A stretch of DNA of 64,000 nt from SHVZ01 sp041906305 (GTDB taxonomy: Bacteria; Pseudomonadota; Alphaproteobacteria; SHVZ01), in contig JAYRJL010000009.1 in NCBI GenBank assembly GCA_041906305.1, positions 124,001 to 188,000 on the forward strand. The letters are read 5' to 3'. The position numbers and the translations under genes are program-made. The notes under the pieces are model-generated. The model was not told where the DNA came from. It worked only from the letters and a program-made list of their open reading frames with translations, and searched no databases. This document shows positions 43,215-52,949 of the stretch, piece by piece. The number at the start of each line of letters is the position of its first letter. Position 1 is the first letter of the stretch.

Positions 43215-43242
43215 GGCCCGGATGGATCGCTCCACCCGGGCC
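43215..43242 (-). terminator. Intra-operon hairpin between binding-protein and permease genes
   Basis: Twelve-base stem GGCCCGGATGGA / TCCACCCGGGCC with a TCGC loop and one wobble pair. It lies 23 bases past the binding-protein stop on the minus strand and before the permease start. There is no U-tract, so mRNA stabilisation or partial attenuation is likelier than full termination. Confidence 0.6.
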
Positions 43243-43265
43243 CCGTCGATAGAGAAGCCGGAACG

Positions 43266-44843
43266 TTACTTCATCTTGATCAGCTTGAGCTCCACGTCGT
43301 TCGACGGGCGCGGCTTGACCGAACCGTCGATGACTTCGTCACGCACGCCCCACGCCAGCGTCTGCTGGTGCAGCGGGATGTGGCCGTAGTCGTCCTTGTG
43401 GATCTTCTGGGCCTCGACCAGCATCTCGGTCCGCTTCTTCGGGTCCATCTCGGTGCCGGCCTTGAGGGTCAGCTCCTCGACCTTCGGATTGCGATAGGCG
43501 CCCGAGTTGTTCTGGCCGGCGCCCGGGCCGTCCATGGTGACGATGTTCACGAGCATGTTGTGGGCATCGAAGGTGCCCGGGGTCCAGCCCAGCATGTAGA
43601 AGCTGGTGTTCCGGTTCTCCTTGAGGCCGATCTTGTCGAAGTGCAGCGAGCGGGTCTGGGCGTTCAGCTTGATCTGGATGCCGACGCGGGTGAGCATCGG
43701 AACAATCGCCTGGCAGATCGCCTCGTCGTTGGTGTAGCGGTCGTTCGGGCAGTCCAGAGTCACCGGGAAGCCGTTGGCGTAGCCGGCATCGGCGAGAAGC
43801 TTCTTCGCCTCGTCCGGGTTGAAGGCCGGCCGCTTGTCCACGTCATCCGAGAAGCCCGCGATGCCCGGCGCCACCATCGAGCCGGTCGGGCGCGATTCGC
43901 CGCGCATGACGACGCGGGCGATGGTCTGGATGTCGATCGCCTTGTAGAAGGCCTCGCGCACCCGCTTGTCCTTGAACGGGTTCTTGCCCGAGCCCTTCAT
44001 GTCGAGCAGCTCGTTCCGGTGCTGGTCGAATCCCAGGAAGATGGTGCGGAGCTCGGGCCCCTCGAGGACCTTGGTGCCCTTGCTCGTGTTGATCCGCTGC
44101 TTGTCCTGCGAGGGCACCGGATACATCAGGTCGATCTCGCCCGAGAGCAACGCTGCGACGCGGGTCGCGGCGTTCGCGATCGGACGGAACTCGGCGCGGG
44201 TGATGCCGTTGTCGAGCTTGCCCCACCAGTTCGGATTCGGCTCGACCACCGTGCGGTTATCGGCGACGCGCTCGACCAGCTTGTAGGGGCCGGTGCCGTT
44301 GGCGTTGAAGTTGATGAAGGTCGGCGCCGAGGTGCCGCGCACCACCTGGGCGGTGTTGTTCTTCTCGGCCCAGCTCTTCGACATGATGAAGAACAGCGGC
44401 AGCTGCTGCGGCAGGATCGGATCCGGCCCGTTGGTGACGATGTCGATCGTCTGCGGATCGACGACCTTCACTTCCTTGATCGTCGCCGTGTAGCCCTTCA
44501 TGTCGGACTGCTCGGCATTGTAGCGGCCGACCGAGAATCCGACGTCTTCGGCCACGAAGGGCGTGCCGTCATGGAACTTCACGCCCTGGCGCAGCTTGAA
44601 GCGCCAGACTTCCGGGCTGACCTGCGAATACTCGGTCGCCAGCGCCGGCGAAAGGCTGAGGTCGAAATTGCGCGAGAGCAGACCCTCGTAGAGGTTCGTC
44701 TTCATCGCGTTGGTCGGCCCCTCGTTGTTGATCGCGGGGTCGAGGCCGAGCAGATCGGCGTTGGTCGAATAGCGCAGCACCTTGGCGTGCGCGGGAAGAG
44801 CAGCCATCGCGACGGCAAGCGCCGTCGCCACCACATAACGCAT
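43266..44843 (-). CDS. Peptide/nickel-type ABC transporter substrate-binding protein
   Basis: 525 residues. The signal peptide (MRYVVATALAVAMAALPAHA) is followed by an SBP_bac_5 domain: LRYSTNADLLGLDPAINNEG, VKFHDGTPFVAEDVGFSVGR and DKRVREAFYKAIDIQTIAR. The ATG at 44843 has GGAGGG nine bases upstream; a longer frame would start in non-signal sequence. It is clearly paralogous to the binding protein at 48159-49721, sharing the NLYEGLL, NANGTGP and RPTGSM.APGI blocks. First gene of the ABC operon. Its ligand may be connected with pyrimidine or nucleoside salvage, judging by the neighbours only. Confidence 0.92.
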   Translation of the reverse strand: MRYVVATALAVAMAALPAHAKVLRYSTNADLLGLDPAINNEGPTNAMKTNLYEGLLSRNFDLSLSPALATEYSQVSPEVWRFKLRQGVKFHDGTPFVAEDVGFSVGRYNAEQSDMKGYTATIKEVKVVDPQTIDIVTNGPDPILPQQLPLFFIMSKSWAEKNNTAQVVRGTSAPTFINFNANGTGPYKLVERVADNRTVVEPNPNWWGKLDNGITRAEFRPIANAATRVAALLSGEIDLMYPVPSQDKQRINTSKGTKVLEGPELRTIFLGFDQHRNELLDMKGSGKNPFKDKRVREAFYKAIDIQTIARVVMRGESRPTGSMVAPGIAGFSDDVDKRPAFNPDEAKKLLADAGYANGFPVTLDCPNDRYTNDEAICQAIVPMLTRVGIQIKLNAQTRSLHFDKIGLKENRNTSFYMLGWTPGTFDAHNMLVNIVTMDGPGAGQNNSGAYRNPKVEELTLKAGTEMDPKKRTEMLVEAQKIHKDDYGHIPLHQQTLAWGVRDEVIDGSVKPRPSNDVELKLIKMK

Positions 44844-44998
44844 TGGGATCTCCCTCCGAATTGCAGTCCTTTGCGGACCGCGTCCCTGTTTCATCCGACG
44901 CCGGATTGGCCCGGCACCAGCTAACCCCTAGTTTCACTACACGGACCGGGAAAATCAACCGGAAGCGCGGGGTGCCCCGTACCGGCGAAACCGAACGT

Positions 44999-45631
44999 CT
45001 ATTTAGTCCCGTAGATGCGGTCGCCGGCGTCGCCGAGGCCCGGGACGATGTAGCCGTGGTCGTTGAGATGGCTGTCGATCGCCGCGGTGAAGATCGGCAC
45101 GTCCGGATGCGCCTCGCCCAGCGCGGCGACGCCTTCGGGCGCGGCGAGCAAGCAGACGAAGCGGAGGTTCACCGCGCCACGGTCCTTGAGCCGGGTGACC
45201 GCCGCGATCGCCGAGTGGCCGGTCGCCAGCATCGGATCGACGACGATCACCGGCCGGTCGGCGATGTCGGCCGGCACCTTGAAGTAATACTCGACCGCCT
45301 CCAGCGTCTCCGGATCGCGGTAGAGGCCGATATGCCCGACGCGCGCCGAGGGGATCAGATCGAGGATGCCGTCGAGGATGCCGTTGCCGGCACGCAGGAT
45401 CGAGCAGATGCAGAGCTTCTTTCCCGCCAGCATTGGCGCGTCCATCTCGGCCAAGGGCGTCTCGATCGGCCGCGTCGTCAGCGGCAGGTCGCGCGTCACC
45501 TCGTAGGCCAGCAGCAGCGAGATCTCGCGCAGCAGCTGGCGGAACTCCGAGGACGGCGTCTCCTTGCGGCGCATCAGGGTCAGCTTGTGCTGGACCAGCG
45601 GATGGCTGACCACGGTGACGGCGTTCGACAT
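44999..45631 (-). CDS. upp: Uracil phosphoribosyltransferase
   Basis: Converts uracil and PRPP to UMP. 210 residues. It has N-terminal VVSHPLVQHKLTLMRRKETPSSEFRQLLREI, the PRPP motif IVVDPMLATGHSAIAAV, and the uracil-binding C-terminus DHGYIVPGLGDAGDRIYGTK. Located 32 bases downstream of the DUF1688 gene. In the URC route, uracil is first converted to UMP, so this enzyme would supply the substrate. The 155-base gap that follows probably holds the promoter of the transporter operon. Confidence 0.96.
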   Translation of the reverse strand: MSNAVTVVSHPLVQHKLTLMRRKETPSSEFRQLLREISLLLAYEVTRDLPLTTRPIETPLAEMDAPMLAGKKLCICSILRAGNGILDGILDLIPSARVGHIGLYRDPETLEAVEYYFKVPADIADRPVIVVDPMLATGHSAIAAVTRLKDRGAVNLRFVCLLAAPEGVAALGEAHPDVPIFTAAIDSHLNDHGYIVPGLGDAGDRIYGTK

Positions 45632-45663
45632 GCAGCGGCTCCCCTCGCCTCTTTGCGTTCGTC

Positions 45664-46892
45664 TTAGAAGACCGTTCCGTCGCTGTCGAGCCGGAGCGGC
45701 GGGCCGCCGTCGAACCTGAGCCGCGATGCGACCCGGCGGCCGGCGGTCCAGGTGCCGCCCTGCAGCACCTTCGCCAGCGGCAGGCTCCGCGCATCGAGGC
45801 CGAGACGCACACGCACCGCCTTCGCGACCTCGTCGAGGAGCGCCACGGTCAGCGCCCGCCATTCGACGATCGGCTCGTCGCCCGGCTTCATCACGCGATC
45901 CGATGTCGCCGGATCGCGCCACGCCAGAACGCCGAGATCGAGGAACAGGCCGCCGTTCCGATACTCGGGCAGGCCGGTGAGGTCGTCGAGCCCGGTGACC
46001 CCGAGGCCGAGCCATTCCAGCGGCTCGACCAGCGAATAGGTCAGCCACTGCGAGAGCTTGTGGAAGGGGACGAGGCCGTTCGCGGCATCGTCGCTACGCG
46101 CCGATTCATGCAGCCACGTATCGCCGAGCGGCATCCCGGCGAGGCTGATCCGCCCCGGCCAGACCAGACCGAATCCGGCGAGCACCGCATCCAGGATGTC
46201 GGTCGCGGCGATCGACCCGTCCGGTGCCCGGCGCTCGAGGTAGTCGACCAGGTTACCGATGCGCGCATCGCGGCCGAAGAGATCGGGTGCCCTGGCGATG
46301 GCGCCGCCGAGGCTCCGCAGCAGCGAGGCGCGGCCGTCGAGCCCGATCATCGGGTTGGCGGCGCCGACTTGGCAGCCGAAGGCGAGCTTCGCCGCATCGA
46401 AGCGCGCCAGGCCGGCCGCATCCGCACGCAAAGGGCGGGTCGGGTCGCCCGAGAAGGTGCCGGCGGCGAAGAGGTCGAAGCTCGCGACCGCGAGTCCTTC
46501 CGACCTCGAATAGAACGCCCCGCTGGACGGCTCGCAGTAGCGCCAGTCGGGCCCCGCTCCGGCGTCGAGCAGGACGCTGGTGACCGCGAGGTCGAAGCCG
46601 ATCCGCGCGCGCTCGCGCGCATCGACGTCGAGGCTCTTGCAGAGGCCGGACCAGCGGTCGCGACCGCCGGCGGCAAAATGGCGCCACCGGCTGTGATAGG
46701 GAATGTCGAGGTTGGGATAATCGGCACGCGTCGCGGCGATGACCTCGTCGACGACGACAGGCAGCCGCGAACGATCGAGCTTCAGGTGCGGCAGGCGATC
46801 CTGGTCGGCGAGCGCGAGGAGCTGGTGCGCACGGGCGCGGACCGCCGCGGCCGAAAGAAGCCAGCGTGCCGCCTCGGCCTCGCTGCGCGGGA

Positions 46893-46896
<4 letters not shown>
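45664..46896 (-). CDS. DUF1688 family protein (URC4-like)
   Basis: 410 residues of the DUF1688 family, whose fungal member URC4 is required for uracil catabolism in Lachancea kluyveri. Recognisable stretches include an N-terminal LLSAAAVRARAHQLLALAD, then IPYHSRWRHFAAGG and HKLSQWLTYSLVEPLEWLG. No known catalytic motif is evident. The ATG at 46896 overlaps the stop of the URC1-like gene, and upp follows, so three steps of one pathway seem encoded together. The biochemical activity of URC4 is not established to my knowledge. Confidence 0.85.
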
Positions 46897-48149
<1,253 letters not shown>

Positions 48150-48158
48150 CGGTCCAGC

Positions 48159-49721
48159 TTACTTCATTCTGACCCAGCGGAGGTCGACGTCGTTCCAGGG
48201 CCGGGGCTTGATCTCGGCGACGGTCGGCCGCACAGCCCAGGCCAGCATCTGCTGGTGCAGCGGGATGTGGCCGACGTCCTGCTTGTGGATCGACAGCGCC
48301 TGGCTGATCAGCCGGCGGCGCTGCACCGGGTCCTGCTCCTGCGCCGCCTTGCGCGCCAGGATATCGATCTTGGGGTTCGAGTAGCGCCCGAAATTGGCGC
48401 CGCCGCCGGTGCCCATGACCGAGGTGAGCGCGCTCAGCCCGTCGAAGGTCGTCGGCGTCCAGCCCAGGATGAAGAAGGACGTTTTGTGACCGCCGCGCTG
48501 GCTCGCCTTCTCGAAGTAGTCGGCGCGCGGCTGGACGTTGAGCTTCACCGTAATGCGGATGCGCGCCAGCATCAGGGCGACCCGGCGGCAGATCGCCTCG
48601 TCGTTGTCGTAGCGGTCGTTGGTGCAGTCGAGCGTGACCGGGAAGCCGTTCGCATATCCGGCCTCGGCCAGGAGCCGCGCCGCCCCTTCCGGATCGTACT
48701 CGGCCGGCCTGTCGAGTTCCTGCGAATAGCCTTCGATGCCCGGCGCGATCATCGATCCGGTCGGCCGCGACAGGCCGCGCATGACGTCGGTGTGCAGCCA
48801 GTCGAGATTGATCGCCTTCTGGAAGGCCTCGCGGACGCGTCGGTCCTTGAAGGGGTTCTTCCCCTTCCCCTTCAGGTCGAGGGACTCGTCGCGGAAGCTG
48901 TCGAAGCCCAGGAACACCGTCCGGAGGTCCGGCCCGAGGATGACGCGGATGCCGGCCTGCTCGAGCCTCGGCACGTCGAGGCCATGGACCGGATAGGCCA
49001 TGTCGATCTCGCCGGCGAGCAGCGCCTGCTGGCGCGCCTCGGTGTTGGGGATCGGCCGGAACACGGCGCGGGTGACGTTGTGCTCGCGCTTGCCCCACCA
49101 GTCCGGATAGGGCTCGACCACGGTGCGCACGCCAGGCACGCGGCGGACCAGCTTGAACGGACCGGTGCCGTTGGCATTGGCGTTGGCATACGTGGCTGCA
49201 TTGGTGCCGCGAAGCACGTGCTCGGTGTTGTTCGCCTCGAGCCAGCGCCGGCTCATGATCAGGAAAAGCGGGATGCCCTGGTCGAGCGTCGCGTCAGGCT
49301 GCTTGGTGACGACGTCGATCTCGAAGTCGCCGATCCTGCGGATCTCGCGGATCGTCGACATCGCGCCGCGGTAGGCCGACTGGTCCTGGGTGATGCGGGC
49401 GAAGGACGCCAGCACGTCGTCGGCGTCGAACGGCGTGCCGTCGTGAAAGACCACGCCCTCGCGCAGCTTGAAGCGCCAGACGTCCGGCGCGGTCCGCCCC
49501 CATTCGGCGGCCAGCGCCGCTTCCAGCGTCATGTCGTGACGCCGCGTGAGCAGCCCCTCGTAGAGGTTGCCCTTCATGGCGTTGGTGACGCCGTCGTTGT
49601 TGATATAGGGGTCGAGGCCGAGCAGATCGGCGCTGGCGGCGTAGCGGAAGGTCGTGCCTTCGGCCGCCATCGGCGCCAACGTCAAGGCCGCGATCGCCCA
49701 CCCGGCAATCCTGGTCTTCAC
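48159..49721 (-). CDS. Peptide/nickel-type ABC transporter substrate-binding protein, paralogue
   Basis: 520 residues with a signal peptide (WAIAALTLAPMAAEG) and an SBP_bac_5 domain that parallels the 43266-44843 protein block for block (FRYAASADLLGLDPYINNDG, NLYEGLL, NANGTGPFKL, RPTGSMIAPGI). It heads the URC gene set rather than a transporter operon, nine bases upstream of the URC1-like gene, and has no permease of its own. Presumably it feeds a different ligand to the permeases at 41.3-43.2 kb. Divergent from the sulfatase gene. Confidence 0.9.
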   Translation of the reverse strand: MKTRIAGWAIAALTLAPMAAEGTTFRYAASADLLGLDPYINNDGVTNAMKGNLYEGLLTRRHDMTLEAALAAEWGRTAPDVWRFKLREGVVFHDGTPFDADDVLASFARITQDQSAYRGAMSTIREIRRIGDFEIDVVTKQPDATLDQGIPLFLIMSRRWLEANNTEHVLRGTNAATYANANANGTGPFKLVRRVPGVRTVVEPYPDWWGKREHNVTRAVFRPIPNTEARQQALLAGEIDMAYPVHGLDVPRLEQAGIRVILGPDLRTVFLGFDSFRDESLDLKGKGKNPFKDRRVREAFQKAINLDWLHTDVMRGLSRPTGSMIAPGIEGYSQELDRPAEYDPEGAARLLAEAGYANGFPVTLDCTNDRYDNDEAICRRVALMLARIRITVKLNVQPRADYFEKASQRGGHKTSFFILGWTPTTFDGLSALTSVMGTGGGANFGRYSNPKIDILARKAAQEQDPVQRRRLISQALSIHKQDVGHIPLHQQMLAWAVRPTVAEIKPRPWNDVDLRWVRMK

Positions 49722-49818
49722 GCCGTCATTGCTAGCGCCCGCCCCCGGGTCCGGTCAAACCCCTGGCTTTCCAGGCGAACTGTCGTCCATGCTGGCGCGC
49801 CCCGCCTCAGGATGCCCG

Positions 49819-51369
49819 ATGGCCGCCGTCCGCAACCTGCTGTTCATCATGTGCGACCAGCTTCGCTACGACTATCTGTCGTGCATGGGGCATCCGACGC
49901 TGAAGACGCCCCATATCGACGCGCTGGCCGGGCGCGGGGTGTTGTTCCGCAATGCTTTTTGCGCGTCGGCGGTCTGCGGCCCGTCGCGGATGTCCTTCTA
50001 TACGGGCCGCACGATGCGGAGCCACGGCTCCACCTGGAACGGCGTGCCGCTGCCGGTCGACGAGTTGACCCTGGGCGATCACCTGCGGCCCCTCGGGCTC
50101 AGGGTCGCGGTCGCCGGCAAGCTCCACTTCACCCCCGACATCGCCGGAATGACGCGACTCGGGCTCGATCCGTCAAGTCCCGGCACGCTGCTGCTGCGCC
50201 AATGCGGCTTCGAGCCTTACGACCTCTATGAAGGCCACATGCGTCCGCCCGACGACGCGCCCTACATGCGCTACCTGAGGGCGCGATATCCGGGCGACGA
50301 CCCGTGGACCGATTTCGTCGTCGGCGCCGACGGGCCGGACGGCCAGATGCTCGACGGCTGGCTGATCCGCAATGCGCATCTGGCGGCACGCGTGGCGGAA
50401 GCCGACTCGGAGACCGCCTACACGACCGACCGCGCGACGGCCTTCATCCGCGAGCAGGGTGACAAGCCCTGGTGCCTGCATCTCAGCTACATCAAGCCGC
50501 ACTGGCCCTATCTCGCGCCGGCGCCCTATCACGCGACGTACCCGCCCGCGACGCACCTGCCGATCGCACGCCAGATCCAGGAAACCCGGAACGCGCATCC
50601 GGTGGTCGCCGCATATCGCAAGAACGATGAAGGCAGCTTCGAGCGCGAGGAAGTCGCGACCAACGCCAAGATCGCCTACATGGGCCTGATCCGTCAGCTC
50701 GACGATCACATCGGCCGCCTCGTGCAGTTCCTCGGCGACGCCGGAAGGCTCGACGACACGATGATCGTGTTCACCTCCGACCACGGCGACTTCCTGGGTG
50801 ACCACTGGCTCGGCGAAAAGGAGCTGTTCTACGAACAGGCGGTGCGCATCCCGATGATCATCGTCGACCCCCATCCGCTGGGGCAGCGCGGCGTCGTCGA
50901 CAGCCGCCTGGTCGAAGCGATCGACGTGCTGCCGACGCTGATCGAGGCGGTCGGCGGCGAGGTGCCGGGTCATGTCGTCGAGGGCACCTCCCTCCTGCCG
51001 CATACCCGTGGCGGCGAGGTCGCGGCGAAGGACGCCGTCTTCTGCGAGCTCGACTACAGCTTTCGCCGGGCCCGCCAGGTGCTCGGCCGCAAGCCCGGCG
51101 ACTGCCAGGGGCTGATGGTCAGGACGGCGCGCTGGAAATACGTCGAATGGCCGGGCTATGCGCCACAGCTCTTCGATCTAGAGAACGATCCGGGCGAGTA
51201 CCGCGACCTCGGCACCGATCCGGGCGCGGCGGGGATCCGGCACGAGATGAAGGACCGGCTGTTCGAATGGGCGACGACGCGCAAGATCCGCGCCGGCGTC
51301 ACCGATGTCCAGGTCGAGGCGCGCACCGACACGCATCGCGCCCGCGGAATCCATATCGGGATCTGGTGA
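49819..51369 (+). CDS. Sulfatase/phosphonate monoester hydrolase family protein
   Basis: 516 residues of the alkaline-phosphatase superfamily. The formylglycine site is C53 in AVCGPSRMSFYTGR (C-x-P-S-R). Metal ligands lie in IMCDQLRYD (D13) and FTSDHGDFLGDH. The lack of a signal peptide and the residues around DQLRYDYLSCMGHP favour the cytoplasmic phosphonate/phosphate-ester hydrolase branch of Rhizobium and Burkholderia over secreted sulfatases. The ATG at 49819 has AGGA six bases upstream; an earlier ATG (49789) would add ten residues. A formylglycine-generating enzyme would be needed; none is convincingly present in the window. Confidence 0.88.
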   Translation: MAAVRNLLFIMCDQLRYDYLSCMGHPTLKTPHIDALAGRGVLFRNAFCASAVCGPSRMSFYTGRTMRSHGSTWNGVPLPVDELTLGDHLRPLGLRVAVAGKLHFTPDIAGMTRLGLDPSSPGTLLLRQCGFEPYDLYEGHMRPPDDAPYMRYLRARYPGDDPWTDFVVGADGPDGQMLDGWLIRNAHLAARVAEADSETAYTTDRATAFIREQGDKPWCLHLSYIKPHWPYLAPAPYHATYPPATHLPIARQIQETRNAHPVVAAYRKNDEGSFEREEVATNAKIAYMGLIRQLDDHIGRLVQFLGDAGRLDDTMIVFTSDHGDFLGDHWLGEKELFYEQAVRIPMIIVDPHPLGQRGVVDSRLVEAIDVLPTLIEAVGGEVPGHVVEGTSLLPHTRGGEVAAKDAVFCELDYSFRRARQVLGRKPGDCQGLMVRTARWKYVEWPGYAPQLFDLENDPGEYRDLGTDPGAAGIRHEMKDRLFEWATTRKIRAGVTDVQVEARTDTHRARGIHIGIW

Positions 51370-51393
51370 GCGCGCGCCGCGACGCCGGCGCCG

Positions 51394-51990
51394 TCAGTTC
51401 GGCTTCGGTGCCTGCATCTGGGTCTGCATGGTCTTCATCATCTCCTGCATCTGAGCCATCATCTGGCGCATCTGCTGATGCATGTCGCCGCACTGCGCCA
51501 TCATCCCGTCCGGCATCCCGCGGCCCTTCATCATGCCGCCGTGCATCCCGCCTCCCTGCATCATGCCCCCGTGCATCTTGCTTCCGGGCATCATCCGGCC
51601 GCCCGCCATGCCGCCCTGGGGAGCCGGCCGGCCATGCGTCGCGTGCGGTGTCGCCGGCGAGGCATGCGCGGCATGTCCCGCACCTCCCACACCCAGCCTG
51701 GCGAGCGTCGCCGGGTCCGCCGTGCCAGTCACCGGAAGCTTGTGCCGGGCCTGGAACGCCTTGATCGCCTCGCGGGTCGCCGGCCCCAGCACGCCATCGA
51801 CCTTCAGCGGAAATCCTTCGCGGGCCAGGGCATCCTGTAGCGCCATCACCGACGGGGCCGACATCCCTCCCGCGGCCGCCGGCATGCCGTGCATCTGCGC
51901 CGACGCGACGGCGGGCGGCAGCACCACCGAGAGCGCGGCGGCGAGCACGAGGAGGCCTGCACCGCGAGAGCCCATGGGGAATTTGCACAT
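51394..51990 (-). CDS. Secreted peptidoglycan-binding protein with Met/His-rich tail
   Basis: 198 residues. Signal peptide (AGLLVLAAALSVVLPPAVASA); one PG_binding_1 domain at about 45-100 (MALQDALAREGFPLKVDGVLGPATREAIKAFQARHKLPVTG); then a low-complexity tail. Residues 128-192 contain 21 methionines, many in GGMM or HGGMM units, with seven histidines between 106 and 171. Such a tail suggests Cu(I)/Cu(II) binding at the cell wall. A GGAGATAGGTC ribosome binding site precedes the ATG at 51990. A perfect FNR-type box lies 74 bases upstream. Its neighbours include copper nitrite reductase and pseudoazurin, so a copper-buffer or delivery role is an attractive inference. Confidence 0.75.
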   Translation of the reverse strand: MCKFPMGSRGAGLLVLAAALSVVLPPAVASAQMHGMPAAAGGMSAPSVMALQDALAREGFPLKVDGVLGPATREAIKAFQARHKLPVTGTADPATLARLGVGGAGHAAHASPATPHATHGRPAPQGGMAGGRMMPGSKMHGGMMQGGGMHGGMMKGRGMPDGMMAQCGDMHQQMRQMMAQMQEMMKTMQTQMQAPKPN

Positions 51991-52063
51991 GACCTATCTC
52001 CTCTGATCCTGGCAGCCGGAATTGCCGTCGTGCGCATCATGCGCAGCCGGGGCGCCGGGAACG

Positions 52064-52077
52064 TTGATGCAGATCAA
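52064..52077. promoter_or_regulatory. Perfect FNR/ANR-type box TTGAT-GCAG-ATCAA
   Basis: Exact match to the FNR-family consensus TTGAT-N4-ATCAA. It lies in the divergent spacer between the Met/His-rich protein gene (start 51990) and the SNase-like gene (start 52112). A centre at -41.5 would put a minus-strand transcription start near 52029, giving a ~39-base leader for the Met/His-rich gene. Control by oxygen or nitric oxide is inferred. Confidence 0.75.
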
Positions 52078-52111
52078 GCTCCGAACCTGGCATCCGCTGT
52101 ATCGGTAGCGG

Positions 52112-52618
52112 ATGAAGGCAGGAAGGTTCCTTCCCCTCCTCGGGCGCGCGACGTCCTCGTGCCTCGTGGCTGCGGCCGCGCTCGCTTTCGCCTGGGTCGC
52201 GGCGCCGCGATCGGCGAACGCCGTCGACCTGCACGGCGCGGCGGAGGCGGTCGCGGGCGACACGCTCAAGATCGGCGGCAGGACGATCGGGCTCTACGGC
52301 ATCGTCGCGCCGAAACCGCAGCAGCGTTGCTTCGACAATGCGCTTCCCTGGTGGTGCGGCAGATATTCCCAGGAAAGCCTGGCGCGCCTGGTCAAGGGCG
52401 CCGAAGTCCAATGCGCCGACAAGGGCCGCAGTCCGAGCGGCACGATGCTGGCGCTCTGCAAGGTCGGCAACACCGACCTGGCCGAATCCCAGATCCGGAA
52501 CGGGCTCGCCGTCGCCGACGGCGCCAGAGGCGTGACCTACGCCGAAGCGGAAAGGACGGCACGCCGCAACCAGACCGGAATCTGGCACGGCAATCCCGAG
52601 GGCGTCTTCACGCCCTGA
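52112..52618 (+). CDS. Secreted staphylococcal-nuclease-like protein, catalytic residues lost
   Basis: 168 residues with a signal peptide (SSCLVAAAALAFAWVAAP) and an SNase-fold pattern: VAGDTLKIGGRTIGLYGIVAPKPQQRC, followed by an RNGLAVADGARGVTYAEAERTARRNQTGIW C-terminus. Compared with staphylococcal nuclease, the Asp of GDT survives, but the catalytic arginine (R35 position) is Gly, the metal Asp (D40) is Val and the base Glu (E43) is Lys. The nuclease activity should therefore be absent. Three cysteines (RCFD, WCGR, QCAD) plus one more (LCKV) suggest disulfides. The role is unknown; it may bind a ligand. Confidence 0.7.
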   Translation: MKAGRFLPLLGRATSSCLVAAAALAFAWVAAPRSANAVDLHGAAEAVAGDTLKIGGRTIGLYGIVAPKPQQRCFDNALPWWCGRYSQESLARLVKGAEVQCADKGRSPSGTMLALCKVGNTDLAESQIRNGLAVADGARGVTYAEAERTARRNQTGIWHGNPEGVFTP

Positions 52619-52629
52619 TGCGGGCGCGC

Positions 52630-52818
52630 TCAGGCAAAGGTATCGACGATCTGTCCCCGGCCGCCCTGCGGCGGAGCCGCGCTTGCCGTAGAAAGGCGCT
52701 CAGCCAGCCTGGAGGCCTCTATCTTCGATCCCTGCTGGACCCGCTGCATCGTCTGCGCGGGCTCGATCGCCACGGTGCCCGTGATCGTCGAGCCTGACGC
52801 TCCGACTGGAGACGCCAT
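52630..52818 (-). CDS. Small hypothetical protein
   Basis: 62 residues (MASPVGASGSTITG ... GRGQIVDTFA), no signal peptide or membrane segment. It is supported by a strong ribosome binding site, GGGAGAGTGAAC directly before the ATG at 52818, and by coding-like third-position GC. It is rich in Ala, Ser, Gln and Thr, with a central helix (TMQRVQQGSKIEASRLAERL). A GTG two codons earlier is an alternative. I do not recognise a family; the C-terminal motif recalls small motility-linked proteins, but too weakly to name. Confidence 0.5.
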   Translation of the reverse strand: MASPVGASGSTITGTVAIEPAQTMQRVQQGSKIEASRLAERLSTASAAPPQGGRGQIVDTFA

Positions 52819-52949
52819 GTTCACTCTCCCTTCCCGACGGACAGGCGCAGCATGACCGCTGCACCGCCCTGACGCGGAAGAGGGTAGAAACGCCGCTCCG
52901 GCTCCGTCCCTCCACCAAACGCAGGGGGTCGGGATTTTTCAGGGGACGT

